DNA of 64,000 nt from Diprion similis (taxonomy: Eukaryota > Arthropoda > Insecta > Hymenoptera > Diprionidae), in assembly GCF_021155765.1 (NCBI RefSeq), contig NC_060106.1, positions 20,114,031 through 20,178,030 of the forward strand. The letters run 5' to 3'. Position numbers and translations under genes: made by a program. Position 1 is the first letter of the stretch, and every line of letters begins with the position of its first letter. Below are positions 1-14,200 of the stretch, piece by piece. The notes beneath the pieces were generated by a model. It worked only from the letters and a program-made list of their open reading frames with translations, did not search any database and was not told the origin of the DNA.

Positions 1-130
1 AGTGCCTTAACGAATTGATTGCTGCACTTTTCGGAATGGTCGAAATTTTCGCCACAAATGCAAAGGGGTTAGCCTTAGTTTTTTCGTCATTTCCAGGGCC
101 GAAAATTTTTCGTCTCGGAATCGATTTGTA

Positions 131-3100
131 TCACCCTTGCCGGACTAATTGGACCCCCAGGAACTCAAAAAACACATGAAAAAGAGCGTAGGACCTACAG
201 CAGAGAAATGACGACGAAAATAAGCAGTTTTTCGCTCGTAACTTTTCAGGCGTTGCTCGCAGCGCATTGGGACTGCGTCCAATCGATTTCTCTCGCAAAA
301 TTACGTCGGAATAGTGCCTTAACGAATTAATTGCTGCACTTTTCGGAATGGTCGGAATTTTCGCCAAAAATGCAAAGGGGTTAGCCTTAGTTTTTTCGTC
401 ATTTCCGGGGCCGAAAATTTTTCGTTTCGGAATCGATTTGTATGACCCTTCCCGGACTAATTGGACCCCCAGGAACTCAAAAAACTCATGAAAAAGAGCG
501 TAGGACCAACAGCAGAGAAATGACGACGAAAATAAGCAGTTTTTCGCTCGTAACTTTTCAGGCGTTGCTCGCAGCGCATTGGGACTGCGTCCAATCGATT
601 TCTCTCGCAAAATTACGTCGGAATAGTGCCTTAACGAATTAATTGCTGCACTTTTCGGAATGGTCGAAATTTTCGCCAAAAATGCAAAGGGGTTAGCCTT
701 AGTTTTTTCGTCATTTCCGGAGCCGAAAATTTTTCGTCTCGGAATCGATTCGTATGACCCTTTCTGGACTAATTGGACCCCCAGGAACTCAAAAAACTCA
801 TGAAAAAGAGCGTAGGACCAACAGCAGAGAAATGACGACGAAAATAAGCAGTTTTTCGCTCGTAACTTTTCAGGCGTTGCTCGCAGCGCATTGGGACTGC
901 GTCCAATCGATTTCTCTCGCAAAATTACGTCGGAATAGTGCCTTAACGAATTGATTGCTGCACTTTTCGGAATGGTCGAAATTTTCGCCAAAAATGCAAA
1001 GGGGTTAGCCTTAGTTTTTTCGTCATTTCCAGGGCCGAAAATTTTTCGTCTCGGAATCGATTTGTATGACCCTTTCCGGACTAATTGGACCCCCAGGAAC
1101 TCAAAAAACTCATGAAAAAGAGCGTAGGACCAACAGCAGAGAAATGACGACGAAAATAAGCAGTTTTTCGCTCGTAACTTTTCAGGCGTTGCTCGCAGCG
1201 CATTGGAACTGCGTCCAATCGATTTCTCTCGCAAAATTACGTCGGAATAGTGCCTCAACGAATTAATTGCAGCACTTTTCGGAATGGTCGAAATTTTCGC
1301 CAAAAATGCAAAGGGGTTAGCCTTAGTTTTTTCGTCATTTCCAGGGCCGAAAATTTTTCGTCTCGGAATCGATTTGTATCACCCTTGCCGGACTAATTGG
1401 ACCCCCAGGAACTCAAAAAACACATGAAAAAGAGCGTAGGACCTACAGCAGAGAAATGACGACGAAAATAAGCAATTTTTCGCTCGTAACTTTTCAGGCG
1501 TTGCTCGCAGCGCATTGGGACTGCGTTCAATCGATTTCTCTCGCAAAATTACGTCGGAATAGTGCCTTAACGAATTAATTGCTGCACTTTCCGGAATGGT
1601 CGAAATTTTCGCCAAAAATGCAAAGGGGTTAGCCTTAGTTTTTTCGTCATTTCCGAGGCCGAAAATTTTTCGTCTCGGAATCGATTTGTATGACCCTTCC
1701 TGGACTAATTGGACCCCCAGAAACTCAAAAAACTCATGAAAAAGAGCGTAGGACCAACAGCAGAGAAATTACGACGAAAATAAGCAGTTTTTCGCTTGTA
1801 ACTTTTCAGGCGTTGCTCGCAGCGCATTGGGACTGCGTTTAATCAATTTCTCTCGCAAAATTACGTCGGAATAGTGCCTTAACGAATTAATTGCAGCACT
1901 TTTCGAAATCGTTGAAATTTTCGCCAAAAATGCAAAGGGGTTAGCTTTAGTTTTTTCGTCATTTCCGGAGCCGAAAATTTTTCGGCTCGGAATCGATTCG
2001 TATGACCCTTGCCGGACTAATTGGACCCCCAGGAACTCAAAAAACACATGAAAAAGAGCGTAGGACCAACAGCAGAGAAATGACGACGAAAATAAGCAGT
2101 TTTTCGCTCGTGACTTTTCAGGCGTTGCTCGCAGCGCATTGGGACTGCGTCCAATCGATTTCTCTCGCAAAATTACGTCGGAATGGTGCCTTAACGAATT
2201 AATTGCTGCACTTTTCGGAATGGTCGAAATTTCCGCCAAAAATGCAAAGGGGTTAGCCTTAGTTTTTTCGTCATTTCCGGAGCCGTAAATTTTTCGTCTC
2301 GGAATCGATTTGTATGACCCTTCCTGGACTAATTGGACCCCCAGGAACTCAAAAAACTCATGAAAAAGAGCATAGGACCAACAGCAGAGAAATGACGACG
2401 AAAATAAGCAGTTTTTCGCTCGTAACTTTTCAGGCGTTGCTTGCAGCGCATTGGGACTGCGTCCAATCGATTTCTCTCGCAAAATTACGTCGGAATAGTG
2501 CCTTAACGAATTAATTGCTGCACTTTTCGGAATGGTCGAAATTTTCGCCAAAAATGCAAAGGGGTTAGCCTTAGTTTTTTCGTCATTTCCGGAGCCGAAA
2601 ATTTTTCGTCTCGGAATCGATTCGTATGACCCTTTCTGGACTAATTGGACCCCCAGGAACTCAAAAAACTCATGAAAAAGAGCGTAGGACCAACAGCAGA
2701 GAAATGACGACGAAAATAAGCAGTTTTTCGCTCGTAACTTTTCAGGCGTTGCTCGCAGCGCATTGGGACTGCGTCCAATCGATTTCTCTCGCAAAATTAC
2801 GTCGGAATAGTGCCTTAACGAATTGATTGCTGCACTTTTCGGAATGGTCGAAATTTTCGCCAAAAATGCAAAGGGGTTAGCCTTAGTTTTTTCGTCATTT
2901 CCAGGGCCGAAAATTTTTCGTCTCGGAATCGATTTGTATGACCCTTTCCGGACTAATTGGACCCCCAGGAACTCAAAAAACTCATGAAAAAGAGCGTAGG
3001 ACCAACAGCAGAGAAATGACGACGAAAATAAGCAGTTTTTCGCTCGTAACTTTTCAGGCGTTGCTCGCAGCGCATTGGAACTGCGTCCAATCGATTTCTC

Positions 3101-6100
3101 TCGCAAAATTACGTCGGAATAGTGCCTCAACGAATTAATTGCAGCACTTTTCGGAATGGTCGAAATTTTCGCCAAAAATGCAAAGGGGTTAGCCTTAGTT
3201 TTTTCGTCATTTCCAGGGCCGAAAATTTTTCGTCTCGGAATCGATTTGTATCACCCTTGCCGGACTAATTGGACCCCCAGGAACTCAAAAAACACATGAA
3301 AAAGAGCGTAGGACCTACAGCAGAGAAATGACGACGAAAATAAGCAATTTTTCGCTCGTAACTTTTCAGGCGTTGCTCGCAGCGCATTGGGACTGCGTTC
3401 AATCGATTTCTCTCGCAAAATTACGTCGGAATAGTGCCTTAACGAATTAATTGCTGCACTTTTCGGAATGGTCGAAATTTTCGCCAAAAATGCAAAGGGG
3501 TTAGCCTTAGTTTTTTCGTCATTTCCGGGGCCGAAAATTTTTCGTCTCGGAATCGATTTGTATGACCCTTCCTGGACTAATTGGACCCCCAGAAACTCAA
3601 AAAACTCATGAAAAAGAGCGTAGGACCAACAGCAGAGAAATTACGACGAAAATAAGCAGTTTTTCGCTTGTAACTTTTCAGGCGTTGCTCGCAGCGCATT
3701 GGGACTGCGTTTAATCAATTTCTCTCGCAAAATTACGTCGGAATAGTGCCTTAACGAATTAATTGCAGCACTTTTCGAAATCGTTGAAATTTTCGCCAAA
3801 AATGCAAAGGGGTTAGCTTTAGTTTTTCGTCATTTCCGGAGCCGAAAATTTTTCGGCTCGGAATCGATTCGTATGACCCTTGCCGGACTAATTGGACCCC
3901 CAGGAACTCAAAAAACACATGAAAAAGAGCGTAGGACCAACAGCAGAGAAATGACGACGAAAATAAGCAGTTTTTCGCTCGTGACTTTTCAGGCGTTGCT
4001 CGCAGCGCATTGGGACTGCGTCCAATCGATTTCTCTCGCAAAATTACGTCGGAATGGTGCCTTAACGAATTAATTGCTGCACTTTTCGGAATGGTCGAAA
4101 TTTCCGCCAAAAATGCAAAGGGGTTAGCCTTAGTTTTTTCGTCATTTCCGGAGCCGTAAATTTTTCGTCTCGGAATCGATTTGTATGACCCTTCCTGGAC
4201 TAATTGGACCCCCAGGAACTCAAAAAACTCATGAAAAAGAGCATAGGACCAACAGCAGAGAAATGACGACGAAAATAAGCAGTTTTTCGCTCGTAACTTT
4301 TCAGGCGTTGCTTGCAGCGCATTGGGACTGCGTCCAATCGATTTCTCTCGCAAAATTACGTCGGAATAGTGCCTTAACGAATTGATTGCTGCACTTTTCG
4401 GAATGGTCGAAATTTTCGCCAAAAATGCAAAGGGGTTATCCTTAGTTTTTTCGTCATTTCCAGGGCCGAAAATTTTTCGTCTCGGAATCGATTTGTATGA
4501 CCCTTCCCGGACTAATTGGACCCCCAGAAACTCAAGAAACACATGAAAAAGAGCGTAGGACCAACAGCAGAGAAATTACGACGAAAATAAGCAGTTTTTC
4601 GCTTGTAACTTTTCAGGCGTTGCTCGCAGCGCATTGAGACTGCGTTTAATCAATTTCTCTCGCAAAATTACGTCGGAATAGTGCCTTAACGAATTAATTG
4701 CAGCACTTTTCGGAATCGTTGAAATTTTCGCCAAAAATGCAAAGGGGTTAGCCTTAGTTTTTTCGTCATTTCCGGGGCCGAAAATTTTTCGTCTCGGAAT
4801 CGATTTGTATGACCCTTCCTAGACTAATTGGACCCCCAGGAACTCAAAAAACACATGAAAAAGAGCGTAGGACCAACAGCAGAGAAATGACGACGAAAAT
4901 GAGCAGTTTTTCGCTCGTAACTTTTCAGGCGTTGCTCGCAGCGCATTGAGACTGCGTTCAATCGATTTCTCACGCAAAATTACGTCGGAATAGTGCCTTC
5001 ACGAATTAATTGCTGCACTTTTCGGAATGGTCGAAATTTTCGCCAAAAATGCAAAGGGGTTAGCCTTAGTTTTTTCGTCATTTCCGGGGCCGAAAATTTT
5101 TCGTCTCGGAATCGATTTGTATGACCCTTCCTGGACTAATTGGACCCCCAGGAACTTAAAAAACTCATGAAAAAGAGCGTAGGACCAACAGCAGAGAAAT
5201 TACGACGAAAATAAGCAGTTTTTCGCTTGTAACTTTTCAGGCGTTGCTCGCAGCGCATTGAGACTGCGTTTAATCAATTTCTCTCGCAAAATTACGTCGG
5301 AATAGTGCCTTAACGAATTAATTGCAGCACTTTTCGGAATCGTTGAAATTTTCGCCAAAAATGCAAAGGGGTTAGCTTTAGTTTTTTCGTCATTTCCGGA
5401 GCCGAAAATTTTTCGGCTCGGAATCGATTCGTATTACCCTTTCTGGACTAATTGGACCCCCAGGAACTCAAAAAACACATGAAAAAGAGCGTAGGACCAA
5501 CAGCAGAGAAATTACGACGAAAATAAGCAGTTTTTCGCTTGTAACTTTTCAGGCGTTGCTCGCAGCGCATTGAGACTGCGTTTAATCAATTTCTCTCGCA
5601 AAATTACGTCGGAATAGTGCCTTAACGAATTAATTGCAGCACTTTTCGGAATCGTTGAAATTTTCGCCAAAAATGCAAAGGGGTTAGCCTTAGTTTTTTC
5701 GTCATTTCCGGGGCCGAAAATTTTTCGTCTCGGAATCGATTTGTATGACCCTTCCTAGACTAATTGGACCCCCAGGAACTCAAAAAACACATGAAAAAGA
5801 GCGTAGGACCAACAGCAGAGAAATGACGACGAAAATAAGCAGTTTTTCGCTCGTAACTTTTCAGGCGTTGCTCGCAGCGCATTGGGACTGCGTCCGATGG
5901 ATTTCACTCGCAAAATTACGTCGGAATAGTGCCTTAACGAATTAATTGCTGCACTTTTCGGAATGGTCGAAATTTTCGCCAAAAATGCAAAGGGGTTAGC
6001 CTTAGTTTTTTCGTCATTTCCGGGGCCGAAAATTTTTCGTCTCGGAATCGATTTGTATGACCCTTCCTAGACTAATTGGACCCCCAGGAACTCAAAAAAC

Positions 6101-8241
6101 ACATGAAAAAGAGCGTAGGACCAACAGCAGAGAAATGACGACGAAAATAAGCAGTTTTTCGCTCGTAACTTTTCAGGCGTTGCTCGCAGCGCATTGGGAC
6201 TGCGTTCAATCGATTTCTCACGCAAAATTACGTCGGAATAGTGCCTTGACGAATTAATTGCTGCACTTTTCGGAATGGTCGAAATTTTCGCCAAAAATGC
6301 AAAGGGGTTAGCCTCAGTTTTTTCGTCATTTCCGGGGCCGAAAATTTTTCGTCTCGGAATCGATTTGTATGACCCTTCCTGGACTAATTGGACCCCCAGG
6401 AACTTGAAAAACTCATGAAAAAGAGCGTAGGACCAACAGCAGAGAAATTACGACGAAAATAAGCAGTTTTTCGCTTGTAACTTTTCAGGCGTTGCTCGCA
6501 GCGCATTGGGACTGCGTTTAATCAATTTCTCTCGCAAAATTACGTCGGAATAGTGCCTTAACGAATTAATTGCAGCACTTTCCGGAATCGTTGAAATTTT
6601 CGCCAAAAATGCAAAGGGGTTAGCCTTAGTTTTTTCGTCATTTCCGGGGCCGAAAATTTTTCGTCTCGGAATCGATTTGTATGACCCTTGCCGGACTAAT
6701 TGGACCCCCAGGAACTCAAAAAACACATGAAAAAGAGCGTAGGACCAACAGCAGAGAAATGACGACGAAAATGAGCAGTTTTTCGCTCGTAACTTTTCAG
6801 GCGTTGCTCGCAGCGCATTGAGACTGCGTTCAATCGATTTCTCACGCAAAATTACGTCGGAATAGTGCCTTCACGAATTAATTGCTGCACTTTTCGGAAT
6901 GGTCGAAATTTTCGCCAAAAATGCAAAGGGGTTAGCCTTAGTTTTTTCGTCATTTCCGGGGCCGAAAATTTTTCGTCTCGGAATCGATTTGTATGACCCT
7001 TCCTGGACTAATTGGACCCCCAGGAACTTAAAAAACTCATGAAAAAGAGCGTAGGACCAACAGCAGAGAAATTACGACGAAAATAAGCAGTTTTTCGCTC
7101 GTAAATTTTCAGGCGTTGCTCGCAGCGCATTGAGACTGCGTTCAATCGATTTCTCACGCAAAATTACGTCGGAATAGTGCCTTAACGAATTAATTGCTGC
7201 ACTTTTCGGAATGGTCGAAATTTTCGCCAAAAATGCAAAGGGGTTAGCCTTAGTTTTTTCGTCATTTCCGGGGCCGAAAATTTTTCGTCTCGGAATCGAT
7301 TTGTATGACCCTTCCTGGACTAATTGGACCCCCAGGAACTTAAAAAACTCATGAAAAAGAGCGTAGGACCAACAGCAGAGAAATTACGACGAAAATAAGC
7401 AGTTTTTCGCTTGTAACTTTTCAGGCGTTGCTCGCAGCGCATTGAGACTGCGTTTAATCAATTTCTCTCGCAAAATTACGTCGGAATAGTGCCTTAACGA
7501 ATTAATTGCAGCACTTTTCGGAATCGTTGAAATTTTCGCCAAAAATGCAAAGGGGTTAGCTTTAGTTTTTTCGTCATTTCCGGAGCCGAAAATTTTTCGG
7601 CTCGGAATCGATTCGTATTACCCTTTCTGGACTAATTGGACCCCCAGGAACTCAAAAAACACATGAAAAAGAGCGTAGGACCAACAGCAGAGAAATTACG
7701 ACGAAAATAAGCAGTTTTTCGCTTGTAACTTTTCAGGCGTTGCTCGCAGCGCATTGAGACTGCGTTTAATCAATTTCTCTCGCAAAATTACGTCGGAATA
7801 GTGCCTTAACGAATTAATTGCAGCACTTTTCGGAATCGTTGAAATTTTCGCCAAAAATGCAAAGGGGTTAGCCTTAGTTTTTTCGTCATTTCCGGGGCCG
7901 AAAGATTTTCGTCTCGGAATCGATTTGTATGACCCTTCCTAGACTAATTGGACCCCCAGGAACTCAAAAAACACATGAAAAAGAGCGTAGGACCAACAGC
8001 AGAGAAATGACGACGAAAATAAGCAGTTTTTCGCTCGTAACTTTTCAGGCGTTGCTCGCAGCGCATTGGGACTGCGTCCAATCGATTTCTCTCGCAAAAT
8101 TACGTCGGAATAGTGCCTTAACGAATTGATTGCTGCACTTTTCGGAATGGTCGAAATTTTCGCCAAAAATGCAAAGGGGTTAGCCTTAGTTTTTTCGTCA
8201 TTTCCAGGGCCGAAAATTTTTCGTCTCGGAATCGATTTGTA
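131..8241. repeat. Higher-order repeat block A (26 monomers, 8,111 bp)
   Basis: The ordered series of variant monomers starting at 131 restarts at 8242, so this block is 8,111 bp, which is 26 x 312 minus one base. The missing base is a T in the six-T run at 3823-3827. Inside the block a six-monomer segment is duplicated: the landmarks at 1303 and 1615 recur at 3175 and 3487, 1,872 bp (6 x 312) away. Other markers are the RW-type variant near 5890 and a GAAAGATTTT variant near 7902. Confidence 0.9.
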
Positions 8242-11200
8242 TCACCCTTGCCGGACTAATTGGACCCCCAGGAACTCAAAAAACACATGAAAAAGAGCGT
8301 AGGACCTACAGCAGAGAAATGACGACGAAAATAAGCAGTTTTTCGCTCGTAACTTTTCAGGCGTTGCTCGCAGCGCATTGGGACTGCGTCCAATCGATTT
8401 CTCTCGCAAAATTACGTCGGAATAGTGCCTTAACGAATTAATTGCTGCACTTTTCGGAATGGTCGGAATTTTCGCCAAAAATGCAAAGGGGTTAGCCTTA
8501 GTTTTTTCGTCATTTCCGGGGCCGAAAATTTTTCGTTTCGGAATCGATTTGTATGACCCTTCCCGGACTAATTGGACCCCCAGGAACTCAAAAAACTCAT
8601 GAAAAAGAGCGTAGGACCAACAGCAGAGAAATGACGACGAAAATAAGCAGTTTTTCGCTCGTAACTTTTCAGGCGTTGCTCGCAGCGCATTGGGACTGCG
8701 TCCAATCGATTTCTCTCGCAAAATTACGTCGGAATAGTGCCTTAACGAATTAATTGCTGCACTTTTCGGAATGGTCGAAATTTTCGCCAAAAATGCAAAG
8801 GGGTTAGCCTTAGTTTTTTCGTCATTTCCGGAGCCGAAAATTTTTCGTCTCGGAATCGATTCGTATGACCCTTTCTGGACTAATTGGACCCCCAGGAACT
8901 CAAAAAACTCATGAAAAAGAGCGTAGGACCAACAGCAGAGAAATGACGACGAAAATAAGCAGTTTTTCGCTCGTAACTTTTCAGGCGTTGCTCGCAGCGC
9001 ATTGGGACTGCGTCCAATCGATTTCTCTCGCAAAATTACGTCGGAATAGTGCCTTAACGAATTGATTGCTGCACTTTTCGGAATGGTCGAAATTTTCGCC
9101 AAAAATGCAAAGGGGTTAGCCTTAGTTTTTTCGTCATTTCCAGGGCCGAAAATTTTTCGTCTCGGAATCGATTTGTATGACCCTTTCCGGACTAATTGGA
9201 CCCCCAGGAACTCAAAAAACTCATGAAAAAGAGCGTAGGACCAACAGCAGAGAAATGACGACGAAAATAAGCAGTTTTTCGCTCGTAACTTTTCAGGCGT
9301 TGCTCGCAGCGCATTGGAACTGCGTCCAATCGATTTCTCTCGCAAAATTACGTCGGAATAGTGCCTCAACGAATTAATTGCAGCACTTTTCGGAATGGTC
9401 GAAATTTTCGCCAAAAATGCAAAGGGGTTAGCCTTAGTTTTTTCGTCATTTCCAGGGCCGAAAATTTTTCGTCTCGGAATCGATTTGTATCACCCTTGCC
9501 GGACTAATTGGACCCCCAGGAACTCAAAAAACACATGAAAAAGAGCGTAGGACCTACAGCAGAGAAATGACGACGAAAATAAGCAATTTTTCGCTCGTAA
9601 CTTTTCAGGCGTTGCTCGCAGCGCATTGGGACTGCGTTCAATCGATTTCTCTCGCAAAATTACGTCGGAATAGTGCCTTAACGAATTAATTGCTGCACTT
9701 TCCGGAATGGTCGAAATTTTCGCCAAAAATGCAAAGGGGTTAGCCTTAGTTTTTTCGTCATTTCCGAGGCCGAAAATTTTTCGTCTCGGAATCGATTTGT
9801 ATGACCCTTCCTGGACTAATTGGACCCCCAGAAACTCAAAAAACTCATGAAAAAGAGCGTAGGACCAACAGCAGAGAAATTACGACGAAAATAAGCAGTT
9901 TTTCGCTTGTAACTTTTCAGGCGTTGCTCGCAGCGCATTGGGACTGCGTTTAATCAATTTCTCTCGCAAAATTACGTCGGAATAGTGCCTTAACGAATTA
10001 ATTGCAGCACTTTTCGAAATCGTTGAAATTTTCGCCAAAAATGCAAAGGGGTTAGCTTTAGTTTTTTCGTCATTTCCGGAGCCGAAAATTTTTCGGCTCG
10101 GAATCGATTCGTATGACCCTTGCCGGACTAATTGGACCCCCAGGAACTCAAAAAACACATGAAAAAGAGCGTAGGACCAACAGCAGAGAAATGACGACGA
10201 AAATAAGCAGTTTTTCGCTCGTGACTTTTCAGGCGTTGCTCGCAGCGCATTGGGACTGCGTCCAATCGATTTCTCTCGCAAAATTACGTCGGAATGGTGC
10301 CTTAACGAAATAATTGCTGCACTTTTCGGAATGGTCGAAATTTCCGCCAAAAATGCAAAGGGGTTAGCCTTAGTTTTTTCGTCATTTCCGGAGCCGTAAA
10401 TTTTTCGTCTCGGAATCGATTTGTATGACCCTTCCTGGACTAATTGGACCCCCAGGAACTCAAAAAACTCATGAAAAAGAGCATAGGACCAACAGCAGAG
10501 AAATGACGACGAAAATAAGCAGTTTTTCGCTCGTAACTTTTCAGGCGTTGCTTGCAGCGCATTGGGACTGCGTCCAATCGATTTCTCTCGCAAAATTACG
10601 TCGGAATAGTGCCTTAACGAATTAATTGCTGCACTTTTCGGAATGGTCGAAATTTTCGCCAAAAATGCAAAGGGGTTAGCCTTAGTTTTTTCGTCATTTC
10701 CGGAGCCGAAAATTTTTCGTCTCGGAATCGATTCGTATGACCCTTTCTGGACTAATTGGACCCCCAGGAACTCAAAAAACTCATGAAAAAGAGCGTAGGA
10801 CCAACAGCAGAGAAATGACGACGAAAATAAGCAGTTTTTTGCTCGTAACTTTTCAGGCGTTGCTCGCAGCGCATTGGGACTGCGTCCAATCGATTTCTCT
10901 CGCAAAATTACGTCGGAATAGTGCCTTAACGAATTGATTGCTGCACTTTTCGGAATGGTCGAAATTTTCGCCAAAAATGCAAAGGGGTTAGCCTTAGTTT
11001 TTTCGTCATTTCCAGGGCCGAAAATTTTTCGTCTCGGAATCGATTTGTATGACCCTTTCCGGACTAATTGGACCCCCAGGAACTCAAAAAACTCATGAAA
11101 AAGAGCGTAGGACCAACAGCAGAGAAATGACGACGAAAATAAGCAGTTTTTCGCTCGTAACTTTTCAGGCGTTGCTCGCAGCGCATTGGAACTGCGTCCA

Positions 11201-14200
11201 ATCGATTTCTCTCGCAAAATTACGTCGGAATAGTGCCTCAACGAATTAATTGCAGCACTTTTCCGAATGGTCGAAATTTTCGCCAAAAATGCAAAGGGGT
11301 TAGCCTTAGTTTTTTCGTCATTTCCAGGGCCGAAAATTTTTCGTCTCGGAATCGATTTGTATCACCCTTGCCGGACTAATTGGACCCCCAGGAACTCAAA
11401 AAACACATGAAAAAGAGCGTAGGACCTACAGCAGAGAAATGACGACGAAAATAAGCAATTTTTCGCTCGTAACTTTTCAGGCGTTGCTCGCAGCGCATTG
11501 GGACTGCGTTCAATCGATTTCTCTCGCAAAATTACGTCGGAATAGTGCCTTAACGAATTAATTGCTGCACTTTTCGGAATGGTCGAAATTTTCGCCAAAA
11601 ATGCAAAGGGGTTAGCCTTAGTTTTTTCGTCATTTCCGGGGCCGAAAATTTTTCGTCTCGGAATCGATTTGTATGACCCTTCCTGGACTAATTGGACCCC
11701 CAGAAACTCAAAAAACTCATGAAAAAGAGCGTAGGACCAACAGCAGAGAAATTACGACGAAAATAAGCAGTTTTTCGCTTGTAACTTTTCAGGCGTTGCT
11801 CGCAGCGCATTGGGACTGCGTTTAATCAATTTCTCTCGCAAAATTACGTCGGAATAGTGCCTTAACGAATTAATTGCAGCACTTTTCGAAATCGTTGAAA
11901 TTTTCGCCAAAAATGCAAAGGGGTTAGCTTTAGTTTTTCGTCATTTCCGGAGCCGAAAATTTTTCGGCTCGGAATCGATTCGTATGACCCTTGCCGGACT
12001 AATTGGACCCCCAGGAACTCAAAAAACACATGAAAAAGAGCGTAGGACCAACAGCAGAGAAATGACGACGAAAATAAGCAGTTTTTCGCTCGTGACTTTT
12101 CAGGCGTTGCTCGCAGCGCATTGGGACTGCGTCCAATCGATTTCTCTCGCAAAATTACGTCGGAATGGTGCCTTAACGAATTAATTGCTGCACTTTTCGG
12201 AATGGTCGAAATTTCCGCCAAAAATGCAAAGGGGTTAGCCTTAGTTTTTTCGTCATTTCCGGAGCCGTAAATTTTTCGTCTCGGAATCGATTTGTATGAC
12301 CCTTCCTGGACTAATTGGACCCCCAGGAACTCAAAAAACTCATGAAAAAGAGCATAGGACCAACAGCAGAGAAATGACGACGAAAATAAGCAGTTTTTCG
12401 CTCGTAACTTTTCAGGCGTTGCTTGCAGCGCATTGGGACTGCGTCCAATCGATTTCTCTCGCAAAATTACGTCGGAATAGTGCCCTAACGAATTGATTGC
12501 TGCACTTTTCGGAATGGTCGAAATTTTCGCCAAAAATGCAAAGGGGTTATCCTTAGTTTTTTCGTCATTTCCAGGGCCGAAAATTTTTCGTCTCGGAATC
12601 GATTTGTATGACCCTTCCCGGACTAATTGGACCCCCAGAAACTCAAGAAACACATGAAAAAGAGCGTAGGACCAACAGCAGAGAAATTACGACGAAAATA
12701 AGCAGTTTTTCGCTTGTAACTTTTCAGGCGTTGCTCGCAGCGCATTGAGACTGCGTTTAATCAATTTCTCTCGCAAAATTACGTCGGAATAGTGCCTTAA
12801 CGAATTAATTGCAGCACTTTTCGGAATCGTTGAAATTTTCGCCAAAAATGCAAAGGGGTTAGCCTTAGTTTTTTCGTCATTTCCGGGGCCGAAAATTTTT
12901 CGTCTCGGAATCGATTTGTATGACCCTTCCTAGACTAATTGGACCCCCAGGAACTCAAAAAACACATGAAAAAGAGCGTAGGACCAACAGCAGAGAAATG
13001 ACGACGAAAATGAGCAGTTTTTCGCTCGTAACTTTTCAGGCGTTGCTCGCAGCGCATTGAGACTGCGTTCAATCGATTTCTCACGCAAAATTACGTCGGA
13101 ATAGTGCCTTCACGAATTAATTGCTGCACTTTTCGGAATGGTCGAAATTTTCGCCAAAAATGCAAAGGGGTTAGCCTTAGTTTTTTCGTCATTTCCGGGG
13201 CCGAAAATTTTTCGTCTTGGAATCGATTTGTATGACCCTTCCTGGACTAATTGGACCCCCAGGAACTTAAAAAACTCATGAAAAAGAGCGTAGGACCAAC
13301 AGCAGAGAAATTACGACGAAAATAAGCAGTTTTTCGCTTGTAACTTTTCAGGCGTTGCTCGCAGCGCATTGAGACTGCGTTTAATCAATTTCTCTCGCAA
13401 AATTACGTCGGAATAGTGCCTTAACGAATTAATTGCAGCACTTTTCGGAATCGTTGAAATTTTCGCCAAAAATGCAAAGGGGTTAGCTTTAGTTTTTTCG
13501 TCATTTCCGGAGCCGAAAATTTTTCGGCTCGGAATCGATTCGTATTACCCTTTCTGGACTAATTGGACCCCCAGGAACTCAAAAAACACATGAAAAAGAG
13601 CGTAGGACCAACAGCAGAGAAATTACGACGAAAATAAGCAGTTTTTCGCTTGTAACTTTTCAGGCGTTGCTCGCAGCGCATTGAGACTGCGTTTAATCAA
13701 TTTCTCTCGCAAAATTACGTCGGAATAGTGCCTTAACGAATTAATTGCAGCACTTTTCGGAATCGTTGAAATTTTCGCCAAAAATGCAAAGGGGTTAGCC
13801 TTAGTTTTTTCGTCATTTCCGGGGCCGAAAATTTTTCGTCTCGGAATCGATTTGTATGACCCTTCCTAGACTAATTGGACCCCCAGGAACTCAAAAAACA
13901 CATGAAAAAGAGCGTAGGACCAACAGCAGAGAAATGACGACGAAAATAAGCAGTTTTTCGCTCGTAACTTTTCAGGCGTTGCTCGCAGCGCATTGGGACT
14001 GCGTTTAATCAATTTCTCTCGCAAAATTACGTCGGGATAGTGCCTTAACGAATCAATTGCAGCACTTTCCGGAATCGTCGAAATTTTCGCCAAAAATGCA
14101 AAGGGGTTAGCCTTAGTTTTTTCGTCATTTCCGGGGCCGAAAATTTTTCGTCTCGGAATCGATTTGTATGACCCTTGCCGGACTAATTGGACCCCCAGGA

